From assembly GCF_030052815.1 (NCBI RefSeq), contig NC_079501.1, positions 42,217,593 through 42,281,592 on the forward strand: a stretch of DNA of 64,000 nt, given 5' to 3'. The notes under the pieces were generated by a model. The model saw only the letters and a list, made by a program, of their open reading frames with translations, was not told where the DNA came from and ran no database searches. Source of the DNA: Hevea brasiliensis. Lineage: Eukaryota > Streptophyta > Magnoliopsida > Malpighiales > Euphorbiaceae. Made by a program: the position numbers and the translations under genes. Shown here in pieces: positions 8,406 through 19,170 of this stretch (positions are counted from its first letter, which is position 1; every line of letters starts with the position of its first letter).

Positions 8406-11400
8406 TGTAACATCCTCACTTTAGCTAGTCCATACAATCTACTATTCCGGTGACCAATCTCGGTCCGGGCAGCTAGAATGTTTGAAATTATAATTAGACT
8501 AAAGTGGGGAGCTATAAAGAAACTAAATAATGCTCATAAAAATTAAGGAAAAATTTTTAGAAACGAAATACACTAAGGTTAAACTAGCCGAAACCCCAGT
8601 GATGAGTAACCCAAAGGGGAAGTGACGGTGAAGGCCGTTAACAACCCTAGACCCGAGGAAAAAATTATAAAATAATTTTTGGAACTCCAGAGAAGGGTCA
8701 TTGAGATTCTTATGGCATTAGAATGCCAAGAAAATGCTTAGAAAAATTTTTCTATCGGTACACACAATTTTGGCTCATTAAGCCAAACGGAGGGAATTTT
8801 GGTTATTTCGTCTTCAGAGATGATTTTTGACCAACTTGTCCAATTGAATACATAAATTTTATGATATCAAATATGAATAAACATTGCTAAAAATGAAATT
8901 AAAAGTGACTAGTAAAGAAAAAAAAAAGCGAAAAGAGATAATATTGATTTAACGAGGTAAGCATGAGGTCATTTAAAATCTATGGGCCAATCAAATGTAA
9001 TGAAACCACTTATAACACATTAAAAGGAAAGAAAAGAAATCAAAACTCTAGAAAAAGCTAGCAGCCACCTTCTTCTTCATTTGGCCGAAATTCATTCCTC
9101 ACCTCTCTCCTCCATTTTCATGGTTATCAAACTTCATTCCCTTAGTTTCTTTCAACTAAACCCTAAGTGCTCAACACAAAACCTTACTCTTTTATCTTAG
9201 TGAAGCTTTTGGGAACAAAAAGAAGTAAAGTGGAAGAGTTCTGACAAGCTTGAAAGATTAGCTCCATTAAAGGTTAGTGACTTAAACTTGTTTTTCTCTT
9301 TAAATTCATGTTGAAGGAGTATGATTGAGTGCAAAATTACAAAGAAATTTAACAAATAATATGTGTATGCCCATCCCACATTTTTGGAAGCCTTGGATGT
9401 GGTAAGGTTTTGAGGATTTCATGGAACTAGAAATGGGAGTATGGCTGCCTTAACATTAGTCTCTTAAGTGAAATGGTGAAATGCAAGTTAAATGCATAAT
9501 TTGAGATGTTAGGGTTAGGGTTTGGGTATGAAATGGAGACTTTGATCATGTAATAGTGAAAGTAAGTTTTAATGGTCAATTAGTGACCATCTAGTTATGT
9601 GTAAACAAGAAATGAAGTGGTTTGTGCAGTGGGAATTGAGGTTAGTGTGGCTACCCTTGGTGACCTGCATGACTGGGCATGAGTCCAGTAGGTTTGGGCA
9701 GCAATAACATGAATTGTAGAGGTTAAATTGGTTCAAGGCCAATTGGACATGAAACTAGACACATAATGGCACAACTTTGATGAAGAAACCATGCCCAGAA
9801 AATCAAACCAAGTTAACCTAAAGATTGCCCCAATCCGAGTGACCTGCAATCTGCCTGGGTAAAATGACTAAATGAATAGTATTTAGTCATTTGGTCATAA
9901 CTCAGTGTAGAAAGGTCCATTTGGCCTGAAAGTTTACCAACAACAAGCTGAGATATAGATATACAACTTTCATGAAGAAACCTAACCCAAATTATGACCA
10001 TAACATATTCAAAAAGTGAGTTGTAGTCACTACTAAAAATACTATAGATTAGGTCAGTCCATAAAATCTGGAAAATTTGTAATCCGGCCAGTTGTGGTTT
10101 TTGGGCCATAACTTGAGCTAAAAAACTCCAAATTGAGTGATTCAAAAAAGGAAATGTAACTAGACAAATAAGGAACAACTTTCATGTTGACCATTTTGCC
10201 AAATTCCCGTTGCAAAAATGACTAATGGAACACTAAATACAAAGCTTGAAATCTGAAAATTTTGAACAATTAACATTAAGCTTAGAAATGGTATTGGCAA
10301 CCAATACCAACAATTTTAGAATGCAAAATGTGGTATATTGGGACTATTAGAACGAATGTACCTATTGTCCATGTAAAAGTCAACATTTTTGTTGACTAAT
10401 GAATTGAATAGTAACACCTAAACTTGAATTTCAAGAATTGTATAATTTAAGAGTGTAACATGCCCTAGTACACCTAGCAAGATTGGTTTGGATAGGTTGG
10501 CATGCCAATAGGGTTCTGTTAGCAGTACTACATTTGGCTTCATGCCATTCTGTGTTTTATGGCCTCACGTGCCATTCTATGACATAATAGCCTTTGGCTA
10601 TGTTGATTGAGTTGTTATACTTGGGTTTTATCCATGATAATTATTATAGCTTATTAGTTGTTCTGTTGCACACCAGGGGACACAATGTGACCGATGGTGT
10701 GATGGTCGAAGGTACTTAGTACCCAATGCCAGTTTACCTGTTTATCCAGTCTAGTCGACTAGTATGGGTTACTCGAGCAATGATAATAAATCTTACTAAA
10801 TTTTAATCGAATAATACTGTAATAAATATCAGAAATTAAGTCTACCAAAAATGTAAACATGCATTCTGCATATTTACTTTATTTTAGTTATTTTATTTTA
10901 TATTGTCACCACTAAGCAGAATTGCTTAGCGTGCCACGCGTAGGTACTGGAGACATAGCTGAGGAGCCCAGCAAACATCAGACCGGGTGAACTTTTAGAG
11001 CTACATACTGAGTCCAAAGTCACCTCACATCTGCAGTGCACTTGGTAGGACATTAGGATTTTGGGTGGCATTTTGTATTTTGCATTTTGTATTAGTTTTG
11101 GATCATAACTATAAACTCTTCAAATTATTTGATAATGTAAATATATGAAATTCCATGTTATTGAAATTTTCTGTATATTATGTTGAAAAATGAAATGTTG
11201 AGAAATATTCATGAATGTGCTTCAAGTGATGATGTGAACAGAAAAATTCTGATAATAGTGTTGAGATTTTGAGATTGAATTGAGATGTGTGTATAATGGA
11301 GTTCTGGATTTGAAAATTCTATTGGAAGTGTCTTTTAAACAGGTACAAAAGAACTGTTTTTTCAATTTATAGCCGGCACTCTGCCGGATTTTCTATAAAA

Positions 11401-11543
11401 TTTGCGAAAAAATTTAGATTAATCAAAATTGTAAATTAATGAATTAAAAAGGGTAAATTGAAATGGAAATGTGAATTGGTGCTCCGGCACACTGTGTGGC
11501 ATATCTTGCTCGGCTTCACTGTAGACGGGTAAGGGGGGTCACA
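8406..11543 (+). repeat. Gypsy-A 5' LTR (3138 bp)
   Basis: Starts TGTAACATCC, ends GGTCACA. It contains a TATA-like TTATAAC at 9010, a splice-donor-like GGTTAGTG with GT at 9273-9274, three related modules near 9720-9800, 9893-9990 and 10106-10204, a hairpin at 10912-10929 (CTAAGC/GCTTAG) and a second hairpin at 11373-11387 (CCGGCA/TGCCGG). No gene is seen. Its near identity to the copy at 43930 marks the pair as LTRs of one element. Confidence 0.93.
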
Positions 11544-11548
11544 TTTAG

Positions 11549-11560
11549 TGGTATCAGAGC
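11549..11560 (+). promoter_or_regulatory. Gypsy-A primer binding site, initiator-Met tRNA
   Basis: TGGTATCAGAGC lies five bases after the LTR end. This 12-mer is complementary to the 3' end of plant initiator methionine tRNA, the usual primer for minus-strand DNA synthesis in plant gypsy and copia elements. Confidence 0.93.
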
Positions 11561-11672
11561 ATCGGTTTAGGTGTTTCTGGGCCTAGATAGAGTGCATACC
11601 ATTGCATTGCAATTGTAAGTATTGAGATGACACTGATGCAGATCTATTTATTTTTTTTATTTTGATTAAAAT

Positions 11673-12297
11673 ATGGATCTTACTTCTCAAAGAGCAGTTG
11701 ATGAAGAGGTGGAGAGTCGTGCTCCACCAAGGGCTGAATCTGGGGGCAGGGGAGAATCTGCTCCACCAGCAGCTGAGGCACCTACCCAACCTCAGTTTGC
11801 ATTATTTCAACAAATGACTAAGTTTTACCGGCAAATGATGGGGGCAATTCCACCACCACAACCATAGCCACAACCTCCACCAGTACCACAGAAGTCCTAT
11901 CTGGAGAAACTGCGAAAACATGGGGCTGTGGATTTCTTTGGAAAGAAGGAAGATGATCCCATGACAACGGAAAATTGGTTGGATAGAACAATCAGAGTGC
12001 TGAAACAGGTTCACTGCACCCCCGAGCAGAACCTGGAGGGTGCTGTGTTCCCACTTCAGGATGATGCATACCAGTGGTGGGACACAGTAACCAGTAAGGT
12101 GCAACCGGCTCAAATCACTTGGGATTACTTCCTAACAGAGTTCAGGAAGAAGTATGTCAGTAAGGTGTATTTAAAAGAGAGAAGAAGAGAATTTATCAGT
12201 CTGAGACAAAGGCAACTATCAGTGGTAGAGTATGAGCGAGAATTTATCAGACTAAGTCGGTATGGGAGGGAGATAGTCCCTACAAAGGCAGAAAGGT
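11673..12297 (+). pseudogene. gag: Gypsy-A gag, first segment (N-terminus and capsid domain)
   Basis: Gag builds the particle that packages element RNA. The ATG at 11673 opens a proline- and acid-rich N-terminus (MDLTSQRAVDEEVESRAPP), followed by an in-frame TAG at 11865-11867 in a Pro/Gln run, most simply CAG to TAG. The same frame then encodes the retrotransposon gag domain: ENWLDRTIRVLKQ, AYQWWDTV, WDYFLTEFRKKYV and SVVEYEREFIRLSRY. N1 cuts the gene at 12297; the target copy AAGGT is at 12293-12297. Codon phase is kept across the insertion, so the gene reads on at 32977. Confidence 0.88.
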
Positions 12298-15200
12298 TGT
12301 CACACCCTACCCCTCTGTAAGGCATAACATGATCCCGTAGTATACCTAATGAATTACCAACTCCGTCTACTGATAATCCATTAAATACACTACAAGGGAT
12401 TTTAAAAACTTTTCTTACTTCTTTTATAGTGGTGAGCACTATTTACAGGTGTGAAAGACTTTGGTGAACTGAAGTGAAACAACTAACTCATTTGATTTAT
12501 TTGGAATATCTGTAAAAATTTTGGCAAGGTGCCATTTGTATTTTGGACAAAACAGTTCTTCAGAAAAACCTGTAAAAAGCACTTCAATATATTTTCAAAT
12601 CTCAACTCCAACATTTTTATCAACACAACACATTTCTCAAGTCAAATCCACAGTGATTTTCAAAGACTAAGATACAAAGATATAACACAATTTTTACAAG
12701 CCAAATAACTCATAATTATTTTACAACTTTATCAGACAACTTAAATTTACAATCGCTCAAAACCAAGAACAAAATATACATACGTGAATATACATTACAA
12801 GATAAAATGCCACATGTGGTATACTCACTATACCCAAAATCTCTCATTGGCGATACTAGCGAGCCTAGCTCGCCTGCTCTGTCTCTACTCCGCGATAAAG
12901 AATAAAGCTATCACGAGACAATGTCTCGAGTGCACAACATTAACCAAATACAAATTTTAAATCACAATTCATAAATCATATCAAAAGTGGATACTTAAAA
13001 CCATAGTTAAATTCAAGATAATAAATGTCAACAAGAATTTAAACTCCATTTGTTAATATCACAATAATTTTCAATAAGTCAGATCATGGTTGAATTCAAT
13101 AGATGATATGTCAATAAGAGTTTAAATCAATTTCACAATCTCACAATACATAATAACACAATTCGATCAAATAATCAAGAATACAAAGGTTGCCAATCTA
13201 TAACACAATTTAGGCCATGACACAATTTTTTCCATATATGCCGTGTTGTACACCACGACAAGACATGCTCACCCCAATAATCGAAATCAATGAGGGAGGA
13301 AGCTAGCTATATAATGAGAACTCATCCATACTCACCTCAGGTGGGAAGTCAAAGAGGAGGAACTTAATCATACTCACCCTGGACTAATAAGTCAAAGAGG
13401 GAGGAATAATCACAATAACCCCATTAATGGAGGAGGACCATATAAGAAGTGTCATGACAATTGTGAGTCAAAACAATACCAAACATTATATTCAAATGAT
13501 CCGAAAGAATCCAATAAATTTCCAAAGTTATAATTTCATTCACAAAATGGCAACACAATTCGTAATTCACTTCAATTTCCACAAAAACCATTTACAGTGC
13601 TTTTCAATCAATAAGTATCCATCAAATACAATTCAAATAAATTTTCACGATTTCAAACCAATCACAATGTATTTCAATCAATAAGTGTCCACCAAACACA
13701 TTTCCACAATTTAAAACAATGATATGCAAATAGTCAATATTTATTTCCATTGAAAATAATTCAAAAGAAACAGCTTGTTGTGCACAAACCTCTCGATGAT
13801 CGTCCCCTCGATCCGACTCTGTGTTTCCTTCCCTTTTCCTGAGTCTTTGGTAACTGAGAAACACAATTTGAAGTGTTTCAGTAATAATTTAAACTGTCTC
13901 TATCGATGGTGTTTGGTAAATAATGCACTGAACTCAATTATTCACTTAATCACCTAATATACCGACCCTCGCTATGCGTTTTAAGTAAATTAGGTTTTAG
14001 TGTCGTTAATATGTCACATTTGATAGGGTTTTAGGTTTGGTATGTTTTACCAAAGTCATTTCCTTGCTTAGTGCATTTTAATGCAAATTGCTGGATTCCG
14101 GAATACTGGTTTGACCTAACCGGACGATCTAGTTCCCTCGGTTTTCGGGTCTCGGTCGAAACTACAAACTTGTAGATCTAGGTCTTATTGCACGCGGTGC
14201 AAAATTTCAGGTCAATCCGAGTTAAGTAGACCAAGTTATGGTCATTACACTATTGCTGGTCAAGTGGTACCATTTTAGGTCAATTTTAGGTCAAATTGGT
14301 CAATTCTGGTTCGGCCAGTTTTTGGACCCGAACTTGTGCAAGTTGTTTGACTTGCTTATGGTCATTTCTGGGCTTTGGTGTCTTCATAAGACTTGTAGGT
14401 ATGGGTCTTAACTATTCTTGGTCAAAATTTCAGGTCAATTGGACCTGGTTTGAGTGAGTTATGGCCTAAACACTCACTGCTGCCCAATTGGTCATTTTTC
14501 AGGTCCTAATTGCACCTAATCCGAATTGGTCATTTTTTTAGGTCACCTTGCAAGCAGAATTTTGGCATGGTTTCTCAATGAAAGTTGGCACATTTTGTGC
14601 CTAGTTTCACCTCAAATTAGTCTCATACCAGTTGAGGTTACACATTCAAGGTTATAGGCTAAAATATACACTGCCCTCAATATGCAATTCACATCCCAAC
14701 TTCAAACACACACTTACCTTTGCAAGGTTTACTTCCATACCCTACCAAACTGTTTTGGCACATTACCAACAACATTTTCTACATTACATAAGCATTATTT
14801 TGGGCAGATTCCAATCACCCTCAACACACCAAATATCATTCACAATTACAATTTCTAAGTACCATTACAAACACACCTAAACATTACAAACTTTACATAC
14901 ACTTTACAATGTAAATTGACATACATATCATCAATCCTTCTAGGTCAATATGCTGCCCACACTCCCTTCAATATACACCATTATTCAAGTGTCCACAAGC
15001 TGCCACAATTCATTCATCAACATCACATTGCCGTACCATATGCCAATTCCCATCAAAGTGCATCATTCACCATATATACATGCATTAAATCACTAGGTTA
15101 CTAAATCACCATGATTAACATTATTTCTCATCAATTATATACACAAATACCTCATAATAAACGTGACCCATGGCTGTCCAAAATGGCAACAACAATAACC

Positions 15201-16163
15201 CTTCAAACTCAAAATTTTCCTTCACCAAACCAATACCCATAACATGCATAAAAACTTTAACAAAGGATTTCTCAAAAATGCAAACTTACCTTTATTTGTA
15301 ACTTGCTAAACCTTCACCAAACTTCTCAAAATTAGTATCAATATCTTCCTTGTGGTGTGTAGACCATTTTTCATGAAAGAACCTAAGAGAATGGAGTTGA
15401 AATGGAGAGAGGAAATGAAGCTCAAAGAAAACGTCAATGGAGTTTCAAGGTTTCTTCAATTCGCCATTTTAGATAATTTTGAGGAAGATGGAATTTCAGA
15501 TGGTGAGTGGACCATATCAGCCATATTTCAATGATAAATTAATCCTATAGTGGTCCACTAACTAAAATTAAAACATATTATAAGTTAACTTTCAATTAAT
15601 CCACATTTAACCCATTATTTCCACTATTTATTTTAGGTACCATCAAATTAATTTTTCATTTCATTTTCTAAGTGTAATACTATTTATTTTTATTGGACAT
15701 TTAGGTCAAAAGACAATTCGGGATGTCAAATGACCATAATGCCCCTGTTCGGGTGGCTTTCCGATTTTTCAGAACACCGTATTTTGTCTGCTTTTTCGAT
15801 TTTTGACTTTTCTTTGTACTAATTATTTAATTTTTCTTTGATCTTTCTAATGATATTTACTCTTCAACAATGGTCTATTTAAGTCCTAAAAATGTTTTCC
15901 AGGGTTCCCCGCAGTCCAGGGTTAGTCAACGGTCCACGCCGTGACCTCCCGGTGCGGTCACCCATCGCTAGGTTTCCTACTGCTTAACTTGATCACATTT
16001 CTTTGCAATCATTTTTCCTTTGTTTTTCTTGTACTTTCTTTTCTTTTATTTCATTATTTTATGTCTCCTCACTCTCATTGAAGTGTGGTTCTAGGCATCC
16101 TAGCTGTCCTGACAACACCGGTCACCGGAGCAGCAGAACGCACTACCAACTTAGGGTGTTACA
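12298..16163 (-). repeat. N1 3' LTR (3866 bp)
   Basis: On the minus strand it begins TGTAACACCC at 16163 and ends GTGTGACA at 12298. The splice-donor-like GGTAAGT has its GT at 15289-15288, 874 nt from the start. Hairpin 1 is at 12914-12928 (CGAGAC/GTCTCG) and hairpin 2 at 12522-12534 (TGGCA/TGCCA). Short open frames inside lie mostly on the opposite strand and recur only because the LTR recurs. No gene is seen. Confidence 0.92.
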
Positions 16164-16176
16164 ATTCTCCCCTTAA
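16164..16176 (-). promoter_or_regulatory. N1 polypurine tract
   Basis: Minus-strand TTAAGGGGAGAAT directly abuts the 3' LTR. Just upstream lies the inverted pair AAATTTCG/CGAAATTT that precedes the tract in Gypsy-A and N2 as well. Confidence 0.85.
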
Positions 16177-17326
16177 ATAAATTTCGCCCACGAAATTTTA
16201 CCCGATAATCATCTTACAATAGTCATACGTTTATTTTCTCCTTTCTATATGATCGTAAGACTTTTAACAATCTAATACAATGTTTACTTTGTTTGGATAA
16301 CACCAATCTCCTCTTACTATTATGTTGTCTAATATTTCACTCACGTTCCTTCTTGAATGACCCTTGAGGTCATATTAGAATCATTCATCGTGCATTGGTC
16401 CTCCGACCATTCTAGTCCATAGTCTTCCTCACATTCGAATATTTCTTTGTTACATATGAATCAACTGCTCAAGTCTCTACTTCCATAACTCTTTTATCTC
16501 ACAATGTTCTATAACTTACTTCCTTTTGTAATCGAACTATAACCTTCGATATTTTAACTTTTGAGTTTTAGATCCCTAAGTAGGATTTTCAAACTTATTT
16601 CTAACAATTAAATTCTGTCACCGCATAACTATGCCAAAACAGATGCCGTTGGCAACTATTCTCATCTAGGTGTACTATTGGTTAGTACGTAGCTCTACAC
16701 AATAATCTCAAGTTAGTAATCAGAATCTGCAGCTACAAGATAAACATCAAGAACATTGCATAGTTACTACGATACATCCCAATAGATCAAACTTTGTTAT
16801 CTTTTATTCTTTTTGAATTCACTGATATTCGAATCTTATTCTGATTACAATATCCATTAGCAATTTCTAACAGTAACCTCCTTGCCCTTATCAAGAGCAA
16901 TTCCATTACTGCATCTTACTTTTATGCCCTCTTGCCTTACATTAAGTAGGCTCACTAATTAGCTTTATAATTTATGGTGTGTTAGAAAATACTTTCACGA
17001 TAAACTCTTTCAAAACTAATTTCACTTATTATCACAATCCTTATCTTAAGGGCTAATCACTAATGCGTCAAAATTTATTCCTCTGTAAACGAATAACAAC
17101 AGAACATATAGTTCTAACACTAATGTAAAAATATGAAAATTCCAGGTCAAACAATACATATATATATCTCAGTTGCTAATTGAGAAAGTACCAGCAATGA
17201 TGTCAAAAGTCTCAGTCTCTTTTCTCGTCAGATAGCGTATACTCGTTGAAGCATCACCTGCTTTGGCTGATTCACGATGAGTCCGACTTCTAGGTGTACT
17301 ACCCTACCTCTCACTTTGCCTCTACT
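16177..17326 (-). other. N1 internal region without a gene; vestigial protease start
   Basis: Between gag and the polypurine tract the minus strand has no usable frame. The first part (about 17290-17150) still resembles the linker into the protease (RVYAI and a trace of a VLFD-like stretch), then similarity to any pol domain ends. N2 carries the same sequence at about 24550-25616. RT, RNase H and integrase are absent. Confidence 0.75.
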
Positions 17327-18449
17327 AACTTATGGTGAACTCTTTTGTGTAGAAACTTGGGTTGATCCCTTTGGTGTAGTAAATGATACAGAACGAACTT
17401 TATTTACACAATCCCTAGCAAAATGACCCGTCTCTCCACCATTAAACCATTCTACTTCGGCTCTATAAAATACCCCACTATGTTTTTTACCACAAGTTTC
17501 ACAAAGTCGATCCGACAAATGCATTTACGGGTTTCTCTGAGTTGGCTGATCGGATCGAGGTGGTTTCATTCCAAAAGATCTATATCTATCGGACTTCTTA
17601 CTATCTCCGTCAGATCCCCAAAGTTTTTCCTCTTTCCAAGAGGGACCACTAGAACTCTGCTCACGACTTTTCCTCTTTTTCTGCCTTCTCTGATTTCTTT
17701 TTCTCAAGAGCCGCTTCAGATTCAATTCTTTCTAATTCTAGTGCTTGAGAAATAAGTTCAGAGAAGTTGTTATGTTTGAATCCGACCACTTGTAATCTGA
17801 TACTAGGCTTCAAGCCGGTTTCAAACCTCTTACATCTCTCCCTGCTGGTAGAAAGTAGACTTACTGCATAATGGCTTAGGCGGGAGAATTCCCTTTCATA
17901 CTCAGCCACTGATCTGCCCCCCTGTTTCAGACTTAGGAATTCTTGCAGCTTCTGGTCTACATAAGCATCAGGGACATATTTTTGCCTAAATTCCAGGAGG
18001 AATTCATTCAATGTTAGCACCGCAGTTCTATCGATCGTGGGGATGGTTTTCCACTACCATAAGCATCCCCTCAGTAGCAAAGATACTGAGTACTCAAATC
18101 TGATCTCCTCTGTGCAATGCGTTTCTTGAATACCCTATCCATCCTCTCTAACCATTGTTACGCCTCTAGAGGATCTGTCCCCTTGAACTCAGAGCCCCAT
18201 ACTTCATCAATTTGTCATATTGTCTAGCGTAAGATCGTGGTTGTACCACCGGTCCTGTATTGGGACTTGAGTAGGCACATTACCATCCATTTGTTGGAAC
18301 ATTGCAGCCGTCTGCTGAGCGAACTGAGCAGAGAACTGCGGTACTGCAGGGGCTGGTGCTACTGAACCACTGACATTATGTAGGCATGGGGCATCCCCTT
18401 GCACCTCAGCCTCAATAGATTGATCGACTGAACAATCACCCTCTTCCAT
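17327..18449 (-). pseudogene. gag: N1 gag, frameshifted
   Basis: The ATG at 18449-18447 opens MEEGDCSVDQSIEAEVQ. After about 70 codons the N-terminal frame is lost. The capsid domain is open at 18020-17661 (FLLEFRQKYVPDAYV, SVAEYEREFSRLSHYA, CKRFETGLKP), then a Lys/Glu-rich stretch, then a C-terminal piece with a CETC half-knuckle and a second knuckle reading WFNGGETGHFARDC. There, two zinc-binding Cys of the expected CX2C are replaced by Trp and Gly. Compared with N2, which retains CFNCGE, this copy looks coding-dead. Gag is the only protein the family seems to encode. Confidence 0.82.
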
Positions 18450-18619
18450 AGTCAATGCGAGGATTTTAGATCTACTAAACCAATAACACAAGGAGATTTC
18501 CTCCCGTTAGTGCATATTTATAATGTAATGTACTGTATGTATCAAACAATGATATTGAGCAGTTGTACTGTGAAGAAAGAATATTCATGACACAGGTGAA
18601 AACAAAATTTAAAAACTTT

Positions 18620-18631
18620 GCTCTGATACCA
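18620..18631 (-). promoter_or_regulatory. N1 primer binding site
   Basis: Minus-strand TGGTATCAGAGC, a perfect initiator-Met tRNA match, separated from the LTR end (18640) by the eight bases TGTTTTAG. The same spacer occurs in N2. Confidence 0.93.
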
Positions 18632-18639
18632 CTAAAACA

Positions 18640-19170
18640 TGTCACACCCTACCCTCTCAGAAGGCATAACATGATCCCGTAGTATAAATTATGAATTACC
18701 AACTAAGTCTTCTGATAACCCATTAAATACACTTCAAGGGTTTTTAAAAAAAAAATTTTCTTACTTCTTTTACAGTGGTGAGCACTATTTACAGGTGTGA
18801 AAGACTTTGGTGAACTGAAGTGAAACAACTAACTCATTTGATTTATTTGGAATATCTGTAAAAATTTTGGCAAGGTGCCATTTGTATTTTGGACAAAACA
18901 GTTCTTCAGAAAAACCTGTAAAAAGCACTTCAATATATTTTCAAATCTCAACTCCAACATTTTTATCAACACAACACATTTCTCAAGTCAAATCCACAGT
19001 GATTTTCAAAGACTAAGATACAAAGATATAACACAATTTTTACAAGCCAAATAACTCATAATTATTTTACAACTTTACTGTACAACTTAAATTTACAACT
19101 GCTCAAAACCAAGAACAAAATATACATACAGTGAATATACATTACAGTATAAAATGCCACATGTGGTATA
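18640..19170 (-). repeat. N1 5' LTR, 3' portion, cut by N2
   Basis: Minus-strand LTR end (GTGTGACA at 18640). It matches the corresponding part of the N1 3' LTR and stops exactly at the N2 insertion point, where the N2 target copy GTATA lies at 19166-19170. The LTR resumes at 29634. Confidence 0.92.

Noticed and set aside
14916..15104. A 62-codon frame (MTYISSILLGQYAAH...) that occurs four times, also at 20234-20422, 26677-26865 and 31723-31911
   Set aside because: It is identical only because it lies in the four copies of one recent LTR, and it runs antisense to the LTR. No start context, domain or independent conservation supports a protein.
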